Assembly: GCF_000620125.1 (NCBI RefSeq)
Contig: NZ_JHVL01000003.1
Coordinates: forward strand, 62,001 to 126,000
Direction of reading: 5' to 3'
Length of the DNA: 64,000 nucleotides
From: Clostridiisalibacter paucivorans DSM 22131
Lineage (GTDB): Bacteria > Bacillota > Clostridia > Tissierellales > Clostridiisalibacteraceae
Position numbers and translations under genes: made by a program. Below the pieces are notes generated by a model, which did not search any database, had not been told where the DNA came from, and worked only from the letters and a program-made list of their open reading frames with translations. This document shows positions 54,525-63,441 of the stretch, piece by piece (position 1 is the first letter of the stretch; the number at the start of each line of letters is the position of its first letter).

Positions 54525-55736
54525 TTATTTATCAATACCCCTCCGTTGTATTAATGTCGTAATTTTATCTACAATGACACCAGATAACTGGTCTTTACTC
54601 ATTTTAGGGTGTTCTTCTATATTATCTTTGCCATCTAGAATAGTTACCACATTAGTATCTCCTCTAAAACCAGCATCTTGTTCTGCAACATTGTTGGCTA
54701 CAATGAAATCAAAATTTTTCTTCTTTATTTTCCTTGTTGCGTTTTCTATAACGTCTTTGGTCTCAGCAGCAAATCCAATTATTATCTTATTCCCTTTAAT
54801 TTTTCCAAATTCATATGCTATATCAGGATTTTTAACAAAAGACATTTTTAGTGTATTCTCATCTTTTTTAATTTTATGGTCACTAACAATATCTGGTCTG
54901 TAATCTAATGGTGCTGCTGCTTTTACAAGTACATCACATTCTTTAAACCTTAATTTTATAGCCTCTAGCATTTCTCTAGTAGTATTAACTCTTATAGCTT
55001 CAACTCCTTGAGGTATGTCCAAATTAGTTGGTCCAGTTACAAGGGTAACTTTAGCTCCTCTACGAGAAGCCTCTTTAGCTATCGCATACCCCATCTTTCC
55101 ACTGGAATAATTAGTTAAATATCTAACTGGATCCAAGGGCTCAATTGTAGGACCAGCAGTAATTATAAATGTCTTGTCTTTAAGGTCTTGTGCCCTTTCA
55201 AAAAAATCTTTTACATAATCAACTATAATCTCTGGTTGAGGCAATTTACCTGCTCCATAATCTCCACAAGCTAATCTACCTGAGTCAGCATCTATAAATT
55301 CGTAACCGTTTTCTCTTAATTTATTTACATTTTCGTTAAAAATAGTATTATTATACATATTAGTATTCATCGCAGGGCCAAATATCACCTTTGAAGTTGT
55401 AGCCATTATAGTAGTTGTCAGCATGTCATCTGCTATTCCATTGGCAACTTTTCCAATGATATTAGCAGTTGCAGGAACTATTAAAAACAGGTCTGCCTTT
55501 TTTGCCAGTGAAATATGTTCTATATCCCATTCCACAGGCTGTTCAAACATATCTACTATAACACGATTTTGAGATATTGAGCTAAAAGTTAATGGAGTCA
55601 CAAATTCCTTAGCAGACTTAGTCATAATTACATCTATATTTGCACCCATTTTTTTTAATTTACTTATTACATCTACTGCCTTATATACGGCAATTCCTCC
55701 AGTAACTCCCACTACAATGTTTTTACCTGTTAACAA
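54525..55736 (-). CDS. coaBC: Bifunctional CoaBC (PPC synthetase/decarboxylase)
   Basis: Two steps of coenzyme A synthesis. The N-terminal flavin decarboxylase half (CoaC, about 1-185) has GVTGGIAVYKAVD, the HISLAKKAD His and GPAMNTNMY. The CoaB half follows with ITAGPTIEPLDPVRYLTNYSSGKMGYAIA and a KKDENTLKMSFVKNPDI lysine motif. The start is TTG after GGGGTG (403 residues). Fourteen bases after rpoZ. Confidence 0.97.
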   Translation of the reverse strand: MLTGKNIVVGVTGGIAVYKAVDVISKLKKMGANIDVIMTKSAKEFVTPLTFSSISQNRVIVDMFEQPVEWDIEHISLAKKADLFLIVPATANIIGKVANGIADDMLTTTIMATTSKVIFGPAMNTNMYNNTIFNENVNKLRENGYEFIDADSGRLACGDYGAGKLPQPEIIVDYVKDFFERAQDLKDKTFIITAGPTIEPLDPVRYLTNYSSGKMGYAIAKEASRRGAKVTLVTGPTNLDIPQGVEAIRVNTTREMLEAIKLRFKECDVLVKAAAPLDYRPDIVSDHKIKKDENTLKMSFVKNPDIAYEFGKIKGNKIIIGFAAETKDVIENATRKIKKKNFDFIVANNVAEQDAGFRGDTNVVTILDGKDNIEEHPKMSKDQLSGVIVDKITTLIQRRGIDK

Positions 55737-55750
55737 ATCACATCACCCCG

Positions 55751-55954
55751 TTATTTTATACCTGTTATTTTGGGTCTTGTATAATTCACCTTATCTTCAG
55801 CTACCTCTTTTAAAGCCAATATTACAGGTTTTGTTTCATCAACTAACTCGGTATTATGCTCTACTAACTGCCTAGCCCTTTTTGATACCATCATAATCAA
55901 CGTATATCTACTATCTACTTTCTCCAATAATTCATCAATTGAAGGACTTACCAT
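55751..55954 (-). CDS. rpoZ: RNA polymerase omega subunit
   Basis: A 67-residue omega subunit. SIDELLEKVDSRYTLIMMVSKRARQL is the conserved helix pair and KPVILALKEVAEDKV a further family block. I use the ATG at 55954 with GGAGG eight bases upstream; a GTG one codon earlier is possible. Between gmk and coaBC, the standard place. Confidence 0.95.
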   Translation of the reverse strand: MVSPSIDELLEKVDSRYTLIMMVSKRARQLVEHNTELVDETKPVILALKEVAEDKVNYTRPKITGIK

Positions 55955-55969
55955 CACTATTACCTCCTA

Positions 55970-56566
55970 CTATATTTTTTCTAATATATTTTTTTGTCTT
56001 TTAACCTTACATTTTTCTGCAATAATAATAGATTCTATTCTTCTTACAGCATTATCAACTTCATCATTTAACACTCCATAATCATATTTAAACAAATATT
56101 TTAATTCATCATAGGCACTGCTTATTCTTTCTACCAATGATTCTTGTGTTTCTGTCCCCCTATTGGTAATTCTGTTTCTTAACTCTTCCATTGATGGAGG
56201 CAATATAAATATGAACACACCATCTGGATATAAATTTTTTATCGCCAAAGCTCCCTGGATATCTATTTCCAGTAATACATCCTTCCCACTTTGTAGCTTT
56301 TCTAAAACATATTTTTTAGGCGTACCATAATAATTCCCGTATACCTTAGCATATTCTAAAAAGTCTCCATTATCAATCATCTCTTTAAAATTATCTTCAT
56401 TATTAAAAATATAATTTACTCCATTTATTTCACCATCTCTAGGTTGCCTTGTGGTCATAGACACAGATATATTAATATCTTCATTTTTGTTTAATAATTC
56501 TTTACACACAGTACCCTTCCCTGCACCAGAAGGCCCAGAAACTACTATCAGTAAACCTTCTTCCAT
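55970..56566 (-). CDS. gmk: Guanylate kinase
   Basis: GMP to GDP. P-loop VVSGPSGAGKGTV near 7-19, SMTTRQPRDGEINGVNY (GMP-binding), GNYYGTPK and LEIDIQGALA. The 198 residues are normal. Follows remA, then rpoZ. Confidence 0.98.
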   Translation of the reverse strand: MEEGLLIVVSGPSGAGKGTVCKELLNKNEDINISVSMTTRQPRDGEINGVNYIFNNEDNFKEMIDNGDFLEYAKVYGNYYGTPKKYVLEKLQSGKDVLLEIDIQGALAIKNLYPDGVFIFILPPSMEELRNRITNRGTETQESLVERISSAYDELKYLFKYDYGVLNDEVDNAVRRIESIIIAEKCKVKRQKNILEKI

Positions 56567-56580
56567 CTTAAATCTCCTTT

Positions 56581-56847
56581 CTATTCATTGCTATCCATTT
56601 CATTCTCTCTACTATTTAATCTATGAGCAACAGTTTCTGGCTGCACTGCCGACAATATAATATGATCACTATCAGTAATTATAACTGCTCTTGTCCTCCT
56701 ACCATAAGTTGCATCCACAAGCATTCCCCTATCCCTTGCCTCTTGAATAATCCTCTTTATAGGGGCTGATTCTGGACTCACGATGGCTACTATCCTATTA
56801 GCTGATACTATGTTACCAAATCCTATATTAATTAATTTAATTCCCAT
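56581..56847 (-). CDS. remA: RemA-like DUF370 regulatory protein
   Basis: An 88-residue DUF370 protein. [31 protein letters not shown] and [28 protein letters not shown] match RemA, an arginine-rich DNA-binding ring protein controlling biofilm and osmoprotection genes in B. subtilis. Here it is between yicC and gmk, its standard place. Confidence 0.93.
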   Translation of the reverse strand: MGIKLINIGFGNIVSANRIVAIVSPESAPIKRIIQEARDRGMLVDATYGRRTRAVIITDSDHIILSAVQPETVAHRLNSRENEMDSNE

Positions 56848-56862
56848 GTCAATAACCTCCTT

Positions 56863-57744
56863 CTACTCTATATTTTGTATTTGCTCTCTTATTTTTTCTA
56901 ACTCACTTTTAATTTCCACCACACTATTTGTTATCTCTAGATCTCCTACCTTGGAACCTATAGTATTTACTTCCCTATTCATTTCTTGAACAAGAAAATC
57001 TAATTTGCGTCCCACAGGCATGTCAGCATTTATGGTTTTCTTCAATTGATTTATATGACTAAACAATCTCACTATCTCTTCAGTTATATTGCTCTTATCT
57101 GCAAAATAAGCTACCTCATTGGCTAATCTAGTCTCATCAAGCTCATAAGCATCCTCTAAAAGCTCTTCTATTCTATTTTTCAATTTATTTTTATATTCTA
57201 ATACAACTCCAGATGCTCTATTTTCTATGCCTTTCACTGTCTTTTCTATAATATTTGATCTATCTATTATATCATGAGCAAGCTCTTTACCTTCTTTAGC
57301 CCTCATTATATATAAATTATTTATAGCTTTCTCTACAGCTGGTTTAAGGCACATCCAAATCTCATCTTCATCTTCATCTTTTTTCTCTATTTTTAATACA
57401 TCTGGAAAACTAGATAACATCTTTAATGATAAATTTTTCTCTATATTACATTCTTCACATAATTCACCCAACGCCTTTATGTAAGATTTTGCCAAATAAA
57501 TATCAGGTTTTACTTCTACACCTCTATCTTCTAAATTTGTTAAATGTATATATACCTCCACTCTACCTCTATTAACTTTTTCCTTTATAAGTTTTTTAAT
57601 ATTTTCCTCTAAATAGCTCAAATGCTTAGGCATCTTTATTATAACATCATTATACCTATGATTAACAGATTTTATTTCTATTATAAACTGTCTAAAATCA
57701 TCACTATTCTCCCCTCTACCAAAACCTGTCATACTCTTAACCAT
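56863..57744 (-). CDS. yicC: YicC/YloC family endoribonuclease
   Basis: The N-terminus MVKSMTGFGRGE and SVNHRYNDV are family signatures, with a C-terminal DUF1732 helix bundle (GRKLDFLVQEMNREVNTIGSK). Recent work on relatives shows endoribonuclease activity. I start at the ATG at 57744, since GGAAGG is nine bases before it (293 residues); an ATG three codons earlier abuts the ribosome site. Confidence 0.92.
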   Translation of the reverse strand: MVKSMTGFGRGENSDDFRQFIIEIKSVNHRYNDVIIKMPKHLSYLEENIKKLIKEKVNRGRVEVYIHLTNLEDRGVEVKPDIYLAKSYIKALGELCEECNIEKNLSLKMLSSFPDVLKIEKKDEDEDEIWMCLKPAVEKAINNLYIMRAKEGKELAHDIIDRSNIIEKTVKGIENRASGVVLEYKNKLKNRIEELLEDAYELDETRLANEVAYFADKSNITEEIVRLFSHINQLKKTINADMPVGRKLDFLVQEMNREVNTIGSKVGDLEITNSVVEIKSELEKIREQIQNIE

Positions 57745-57816
57745 GAAAACCATCCTTCCTAAATATTATAATCAATTTTACCATAAAATACACTTATGTC
57801 AATGAATACCTAATCT

Positions 57817-58650
57817 TTAGTCACAGTAGTATTCGCCCTTACAAATCCTTTTTGCGGGTCCTGTCATATATAAAATATTATTCTTGTTCTCTATTTCTAC
57901 CACTCCTCCTAAGAGATGTATATTTACTTTATCATTAGTGCCATATAATTTTGATGATATTACAGCTGTTGCAGTAGCTCCAGTACCACAGGCCAATGTC
58001 TGACCTACACCCCTTTCCCACGTTAACACTTCTATATTATTATCATCTATTATTTTGCAAAAATTTACATTTATGCCTTCTGGAAACAGTTCATGCCTCT
58101 CAATTTTAGGTCCGATATCCTTTATATCTAAATCCTCTATATTGTCTATAAAAATCACTCCATGCACACTACCCATAACAAAAACAGATATTCTATAATC
58201 TATTCCATCTATCTCTATTTTTTCATTTATAAAGTTGTCTTTATCAGTATTAATCGGCACAGACTTACTATTGAAATCAGGACTCCCCATATTTACCCTT
58301 ACTTTATGTACTAAATCATTATTTATAAAAACCTTTACTTTCATTATTCCTGCTAATGTTTCCACTGTAAAACTTTTGTTTATAACTATATTATTGTCAA
58401 ATATATACTTTGCAAAACATCTTATACCGTTACCACACATAGGGGCCTCTGTTCCATCTCCATTATAAAAGACCATTTTTATGTCTGCAACTTGAGAACT
58501 ACAAACTATCATCATTCCATCTGCTCCAACACCAAAATGCCTGTCACATACCTTTTTAGCTAACAGATTATAATTTGGTAATTCCCCGTCTATTCCATTG
58601 AAAATAATAAAGTCATTTCCTGCTCCTTCAAGCTTCTCAAAATTAATCAT
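57817..58650 (-). CDS. dapF: Diaminopimelate epimerase
   Basis: Makes meso-DAP for lysine and peptidoglycan. Two catalytic cysteines are visible in CGNGIRCFAKY and ACGTGATATAV, and the N-terminal GAGNDFIIF is typical. The 277 residues are normal. GGAGG precedes the ATG. It is first in the run toward yicC and gmk. Confidence 0.97.
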   Translation of the reverse strand: MINFEKLEGAGNDFIIFNGIDGELPNYNLLAKKVCDRHFGVGADGMMIVCSSQVADIKMVFYNGDGTEAPMCGNGIRCFAKYIFDNNIVINKSFTVETLAGIMKVKVFINNDLVHKVRVNMGSPDFNSKSVPINTDKDNFINEKIEIDGIDYRISVFVMGSVHGVIFIDNIEDLDIKDIGPKIERHELFPEGINVNFCKIIDDNNIEVLTWERGVGQTLACGTGATATAVISSKLYGTNDKVNIHLLGGVVEIENKNNILYMTGPAKRICKGEYYCD

Positions 58651-58863
58651 TTATAAAAAACCTCCATCTTTATTAATAGAGTCAAAATCCAATATTAAGT
58701 ATATTATATTATATTATACTTATATGATTAAGCCCTTATTTAGATAAAAGAAATATTTATTTGAATACCTTAAATAATCAGCCTACTATATTCATTTTGC
58801 AATATTATTATATATCATATGAAATTAACTTAAAGGATATGGTTAAATTATAATTACATTTAC

Positions 58864-58892
58864 TTTAAAGTCTATTATTTTAATGTTATACT
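58864..58892 (+). promoter_or_regulatory. Putative promoter for rqcH
   Basis: TTTAAA (58864-58869), 17 bases, TATACT (58887-58892) with TGT just before (extended -10), about 35 bases before the rqcH start. Confidence 0.45.
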
Positions 58893-58926
58893 TTAGAATG
58901 AATATTAAATTTTGGAGGAATATTAT

Positions 58927-60699
58927 ATGTCATTAGATGGAATTGTAATAAAATCATTAGTACACGAGTTCAACAACACAATTTTAAATGGAAAAATAGA
59001 TAAAATTTATCAACCTGAAAAAGATGAATTGCTTATAAATATAAGAAATAAGGGTAATAACTATAGACTACTCATCTCTTCCAGTAGTAATAACCCAAGG
59101 ATATATCTTACAGATAAGTCTAAGCCTAATCCCATAACTCCTCCCATGTTCTGTATGCTTTTAAGAAAGCATCTGCAAGGAGGTAAGATAACAAAAATAT
59201 TTCAATATAAAATGGAACGTATTTTAATGATGGATGTACAGTCTCTTGATGAACTGGGAGTATTATGTGAAAAAAGACTGGTTATAGAAATAATGGGTAG
59301 ACATAGTAATATAATAGTAATAGACAAAGAATCCTTTACAATACTAGATACAATAAAGAGAATAAGTCATGATGTAAGTGCTGTCAGACTAGTTCTTCCT
59401 GGCATTAAATATAAATTTCCCCCTGCCCAAAATAAAAAGAATCCATTGGAAACCACTGACACAGAATTCTATGAATTATTTAAAACTATAAATTCAGGCA
59501 TATTAACTTACAAGTTTATTTATACACATTTCATGGGCATAAGTCCCCTCTCAGCTAAAGAAATATGTGAACGAGCGAGTATAGACCCAAATAGTCATAT
59601 AGGTGAGCTTAATCATTTACAAAAGGATGCCTTATACAATTCGTTTTGTAATTTAATGCAAGACGTTAAGCAAAATATTTTCAACCCTACCATTATATGG
59701 GATAAAAATAAGATTATTGGATTTTCTTCTATAGATTTAACCCAATATAAAAATTATAAAAAGACTAATTATAAATCTATGAGCAAAATATTAGAAGAAT
59801 TTTATGATAAAAGAGATAAATTGGATAGATTACACCAAAAAACTACTGACCTACGAAAAGTGATTCATAATAAGTTAGAAAGAAATCAAAAAAAATTATC
59901 AAAACAAATAAAGGAACTACAGAATGCTAAAAATAGAGAAAAATACAAAGTATTTGGTGAACTCATAACAGCAAATATATACAAATTAAATAAAGGAGAT
60001 ACTGAACTTGAAGCTATTAATTTTTATAGTGAAAATCAAGATACTATAAAAATTAAACTTGATAAAAGACTAACTCCTGCCCAAAATGCTCAAAAATATT
60101 TTAAAAGATATAATAAACTAAAGACAGCTTACACGATGGTAAGCAAGCAAATAAAAAAGACAAAATCAGAAATAGATTATTTAGAAAATATATTAGTCAG
60201 TATTGAAAATTCAACAGAAATAAATGATATTGATGAAATTAAAGAGGAATTAAGGGACGAAGGCATATTAAAGCAAAGAAAATCTTTCTCAAAGAAGAAA
60301 AAAAAGAAATCTTCTTCCAGTCCTCATCATTTTCTTTCCTCTGATGGATACCATATTTATGTAGGAAAAAATAATAAGCAAAATGACTATCTTACTTTAA
60401 AATTGGCAGATAAAAATGATCTATGGTTTCATACTAAAGATATCCCAGGATCCCATGTTGTCTTGAAAAATCCTGGGAAAAATACACCTGAATCTACATT
60501 ATTAGATGCAGCACTATTAGCTGCATATTACAGTAAAGCTAGGCTTTCTAGTAATGTTCCAGTCGACTATACCCAAAAAAAACATGTCAGAAAGCCCAAT
60601 GGAGCCAAACCAGGTATGGTTATATATGACAATAATTCAACCCTTTATGTTACTCCAAGAGAAGATTTGATTAGCAACATAGAGCTTCTTAAACCTTAA
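58927..60699 (+). CDS. rqcH: Ribosome quality control protein RqcH (NFACT/FbpA family)
   Basis: Binds stalled 50S-peptidyl-tRNA complexes and directs alanine tailing in B. subtilis. The NFACT-N domain (about 1-260; DGIVIKSLVHEF, GKIDKIYQPEKDELL, RIYLTDK) is followed by a long coiled-coil arm (about 285-430) and the NFACT-R domain (about 465-585; YVGKNNKQNDYLTLKLA, DLWFHTKDIPGSHVVLK). A Lys-rich linker lies near 452-464. The 590-residue start at 58927 has GGAGGAA seven bases upstream. Confidence 0.96.
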   Translation: MSLDGIVIKSLVHEFNNTILNGKIDKIYQPEKDELLINIRNKGNNYRLLISSSSNNPRIYLTDKSKPNPITPPMFCMLLRKHLQGGKITKIFQYKMERILMMDVQSLDELGVLCEKRLVIEIMGRHSNIIVIDKESFTILDTIKRISHDVSAVRLVLPGIKYKFPPAQNKKNPLETTDTEFYELFKTINSGILTYKFIYTHFMGISPLSAKEICERASIDPNSHIGELNHLQKDALYNSFCNLMQDVKQNIFNPTIIWDKNKIIGFSSIDLTQYKNYKKTNYKSMSKILEEFYDKRDKLDRLHQKTTDLRKVIHNKLERNQKKLSKQIKELQNAKNREKYKVFGELITANIYKLNKGDTELEAINFYSENQDTIKIKLDKRLTPAQNAQKYFKRYNKLKTAYTMVSKQIKKTKSEIDYLENILVSIENSTEINDIDEIKEELRDEGILKQRKSFSKKKKKKSSSSPHHFLSSDGYHIYVGKNNKQNDYLTLKLADKNDLWFHTKDIPGSHVVLKNPGKNTPESTLLDAALLAAYYSKARLSSNVPVDYTQKKHVRKPNGAKPGMVIYDNNSTLYVTPREDLISNIELLKP

Positions 60700-60701
60700 A
60701 A

Positions 60702-60756
60702 AAGTTAGTAGTTCGTAGTTGATGGAAAAATGAAAAATCCCTTTAACTACGAACTA
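60702..60756. repeat. GTTAGTAG hairpin repeat, copy 3, between convergent rqcH and pyrD
   Basis: AAGTTAGTAGTTCGTAGTT on the left; the 12-bp stem TAGTTCGTAGTT / AACTACGAACTA (60709-60720 and 60745-60756) is perfect over a 24-base loop. The right arm contains the last codons and the stop codon of pyrD. It could end transcription from both sides, but no good U-run follows. Confidence 0.7.
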
Positions 60757-61676
60757 TATATCTCCAATTTTCCAATAATCTCTGATACATCTTTTATGTT
60801 ATTTTTTTGCATATATTTTTTCAATTCTACTAATAATTCCACAGTCAATCTTGGATTTACTAAATTTCCAGTTCCTATAGCCACTGCACTGGCACCCGCA
60901 AGTAAAAACTCTATAACGTCAGTAATATTCATTATGCCTCCCATGCCTATTATTGGAATTTTCACAACTTGGGCTACCTCCCACACCATTCTCAATGCTA
61001 TAGGTTTTATAGCTGGACCTGATAATCCCCCCACATTATTTCTCAATATTGGTTTTTTAGTTTTTATATCTATTGCCATTCCCAATAATGTATTTATAAG
61101 ACTTAGACCATCTGCTCCTGCTTTTTCAGCCATTAATGCTATTTCTTTTATGTCTGTCACATTGGGAGACAATTTCACTATCAAAGGCTTTTCGGTACTA
61201 TCTCTAACCGACTTTGTAATCCTATATACCATATCCTTATCTGTGCCAAAAGCAACCCCTCCCCGTTTAACATTAGGACAAGATATATTCATCTCTATGG
61301 CATCACATCTACTCTTATCAATTCGTGCTGCCATTTCACAATATTCTTCTATAGTGTTTCCTGATATATTAGCTATAATCGTAATATTCTTGTCCTTTAA
61401 ATAAGGAAGTTCTTTATCTATAAAATATTCTACTCCAGGATTTTCTAATCCCACACTATTTAACATCCCTCCAACAGTCTCCGCTATTCTAGGAGATTTA
61501 TTCCCCTTTCTAGGTTTAAGAGTCAATCCCTTAACTGAAATAGCACCTATATTAGCTATGTCCATAAACTCTTCGTATTCTCTCCCAAATCCAAATGTCC
61601 CCGAAGCTGTAATAATAGGATTTTCTATTATTAGTCTCCCAATATTTGTATTCAGATTTATATCTCTATTATCCAT
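60747..61676 (-). CDS. pyrD: Dihydroorotate dehydrogenase B, catalytic subunit (PyrD class 1B)
   Basis: FMN enzyme of pyrimidine synthesis, partner of PyrK. Seen are NPIITASGTFGFGREY, SVKGLTLKPRKGN, NISCPNVKRGG (catalytic Cys), KLSPNVTDI and GMGGI...AIGTGNL. The 309 residues are usual. Its end lies in a repeat element, which supplies the last residues (YSS) and the stop. The start overlaps pyrK by eight bases. Confidence 0.97.
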   Translation of the reverse strand: MDNRDINLNTNIGRLIIENPIITASGTFGFGREYEEFMDIANIGAISVKGLTLKPRKGNKSPRIAETVGGMLNSVGLENPGVEYFIDKELPYLKDKNITIIANISGNTIEEYCEMAARIDKSRCDAIEMNISCPNVKRGGVAFGTDKDMVYRITKSVRDSTEKPLIVKLSPNVTDIKEIALMAEKAGADGLSLINTLLGMAIDIKTKKPILRNNVGGLSGPAIKPIALRMVWEVAQVVKIPIIGMGGIMNITDVIEFLLAGASAVAIGTGNLVNPRLTVELLVELKKYMQKNNIKDVSEIIGKLEIYSS

Positions 61677-62448
61677 TTAATTTCACCTCATTACCCCAAA
61701 ATACTGGCCCATCTTTACATACCTTTTTCATTTCACCATTAGCAGTTTCTATAGAACAACCTAAACATGCTCCAAATCCACAAGCCATTCTCTCTTCTAA
61801 GGATATTTGACATGGAATATTAAATTTATTTGATATATCTATTATTTCATTGAGCATTGGATTAGGACCACAGCTATATATTAAATCTATATTATTTTTT
61901 GTTAAAAATTTTATAAATACTTCAGTAATAAATCCTTTATATCCAACTTCTTCATCCTTCATAGATGATATATATATTTTTTTACAATGTTCTCTTATCT
62001 CATTCATATAGGGTTTATCATTAAATCCTAAAAATACACTGATATTGTTTTTTTTACTCAGTATTCTAGATAGATATAATAATGGAGCTACCCCTATACC
62101 TCCCCCCACAATAGCAATATTTTTTCCTTCATTATTTATATCAAATCCATTACCTAAAGGTCCCATTACATTTAATTTTTGACCATCTCGAAAAGATTTC
62201 ATTATACCCGTTCCTTTTCCTATTACTTTATAATACAGTTTTATAATACCCTTTTCTTTGTCTATATCATTTATACTGATAGGTCTTCTAAGAAGAGGGT
62301 CTAAGCCCAACCCCTCACTAACTTTTATCTGTATAAACTGACCTGGTGTACATTTTTTTACTATATACTTACTTAATAATTCCATCACATAGATATCTTC
62401 TACCACAAGCTCATTTTTTAATATAATACAATCTTCTATATATTTCAT
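61669..62448 (-). CDS. pyrK: Dihydroorotate dehydrogenase B electron transfer subunit PyrK
   Basis: Passes electrons from PyrD to NAD through FAD and a [2Fe-2S] cluster. RRPISIND is the FAD motif, GGGIGVAPL the NAD region, and the C-terminal CGFGACLGC...C set the cluster ligands. The 259 residues are normal. Overlaps pyrD. Confidence 0.97.
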   Translation of the reverse strand: MKYIEDCIILKNELVVEDIYVMELLSKYIVKKCTPGQFIQIKVSEGLGLDPLLRRPISINDIDKEKGIIKLYYKVIGKGTGIMKSFRDGQKLNVMGPLGNGFDINNEGKNIAIVGGGIGVAPLLYLSRILSKKNNISVFLGFNDKPYMNEIREHCKKIYISSMKDEEVGYKGFITEVFIKFLTKNNIDLIYSCGPNPMLNEIIDISNKFNIPCQISLEERMACGFGACLGCSIETANGEMKKVCKDGPVFWGNEVKLNG

Positions 62449-62458
62449 ATCAAATCAC

Positions 62459-63376
62459 CTACCATAATAACTTTCCATGTTTTTTTAAGGTCCTATTTAT
62501 ATTATCTCTCATTTGTATTGTCTCCTCTAATATAGCTTTATAACATTCTTCATCTTTATATATACCCTTGTACTTTTCCTTCTTATGAGCAGTAATTATT
62601 CCCCTTGAGGAATTTACTACGGCTCCTAAGCCATCTTTATTAAAGGCCCCCACCACATCTTCTCCAGTACCTCCTTGTGCTCCATATCCTGGAACAAGAA
62701 AATAACTCTTACTCATTATCTTTCTTAATTTCTCCATCTCTTTAGGATACGTGGCTCCAACTACTGCTCCCATAGAGCTATACCCATATTTTCCCACACA
62801 TTCATTTCCCCATCTATCTATATGTTCGCCCACTATTTCATATATGGTCTTTTTATTTGATATTATATCTTGAATATCTATAGCCGATTTATTAGATGTT
62901 CGTGCCAATATAAATACTCCTTTTTCTCTTTCATCCATATATTTAATGAAAGGAGCTATGGAGTCGATCCCTAGATATGGATTTAATGTCACAGCATCTA
63001 CATTTACATACCCACCCCCAAAATAGGCATTTGCATAAGCTTCTGCTGTGGAACCAATATCACCTCTTTTAATATCTGCAATTATTATTAAATCCTTGGA
63101 CTTCCCATATTCAACAGTCTCCTTGAAAACCTTAAATCCTTCAATTCCATAGGCCTCATAAAAAGCTATTTGTGGTTTTATACAAGACACAAAAGGTGCC
63201 ACAGTATCTATAATTCCTTTATTAAATTCCAATATGGCTGCCATATTCCCCTCTAAGTCTTGTTCATATTTATTCTTAATAAAATCTGGTACATATTCTA
63301 TTTTAGTATCTATCCCTACTATGCAGTGAGACCTTTTTTCTTTTATCTTATTTATAAGATTATCTATAAATATCAT
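62459..63376 (-). CDS. pyrF: Orotidine-5'-phosphate decarboxylase, type 2
   Basis: Last step to UMP. The long type-2 form (305 residues) has HCIVGIDTKIEYVP, the catalytic ADIKRGDIGSTAEAYANA (Asp-Lys-Asp), FILARTSN and VPGYGAQGGTGEDV. AAAGGAGG precedes the ATG. Between the uracil permease and pyrK. Confidence 0.96.
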   Translation of the reverse strand: MIFIDNLINKIKEKRSHCIVGIDTKIEYVPDFIKNKYEQDLEGNMAAILEFNKGIIDTVAPFVSCIKPQIAFYEAYGIEGFKVFKETVEYGKSKDLIIIADIKRGDIGSTAEAYANAYFGGGYVNVDAVTLNPYLGIDSIAPFIKYMDEREKGVFILARTSNKSAIDIQDIISNKKTIYEIVGEHIDRWGNECVGKYGYSSMGAVVGATYPKEMEKLRKIMSKSYFLVPGYGAQGGTGEDVVGAFNKDGLGAVVNSSRGIITAHKKEKYKGIYKDEECYKAILEETIQMRDNINRTLKKHGKLLW

Positions 63377-63403
63377 TATATTTCCTCCTTTTACGCATAT
63401 TAA

Positions 63404-63431
63404 AGGAGTAGCAAATAAATATACTACTCCT
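63404..63431 (-). terminator. Hairpin between the uracil permease and pyrF
   Basis: AGGAGTAG / CTACTCCT 8-bp perfect stem with a 12-base AT loop, followed by TTTAATA on the minus strand. The second arm lies 16 bases from the pyrF ribosome site. It may be a terminator or attenuator; I see no PyrR-type anti-antiterminator loop. Confidence 0.5.
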
Positions 63432-63441
63432 GTTACTTTTA

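Noticed and set aside
58690-58730. AT-rich near-palindrome upstream of dapF as an operator
   Set aside because: Repeats of TATAAT/ATATTA make many overlapping chance symmetries; no clear operator can be defined.
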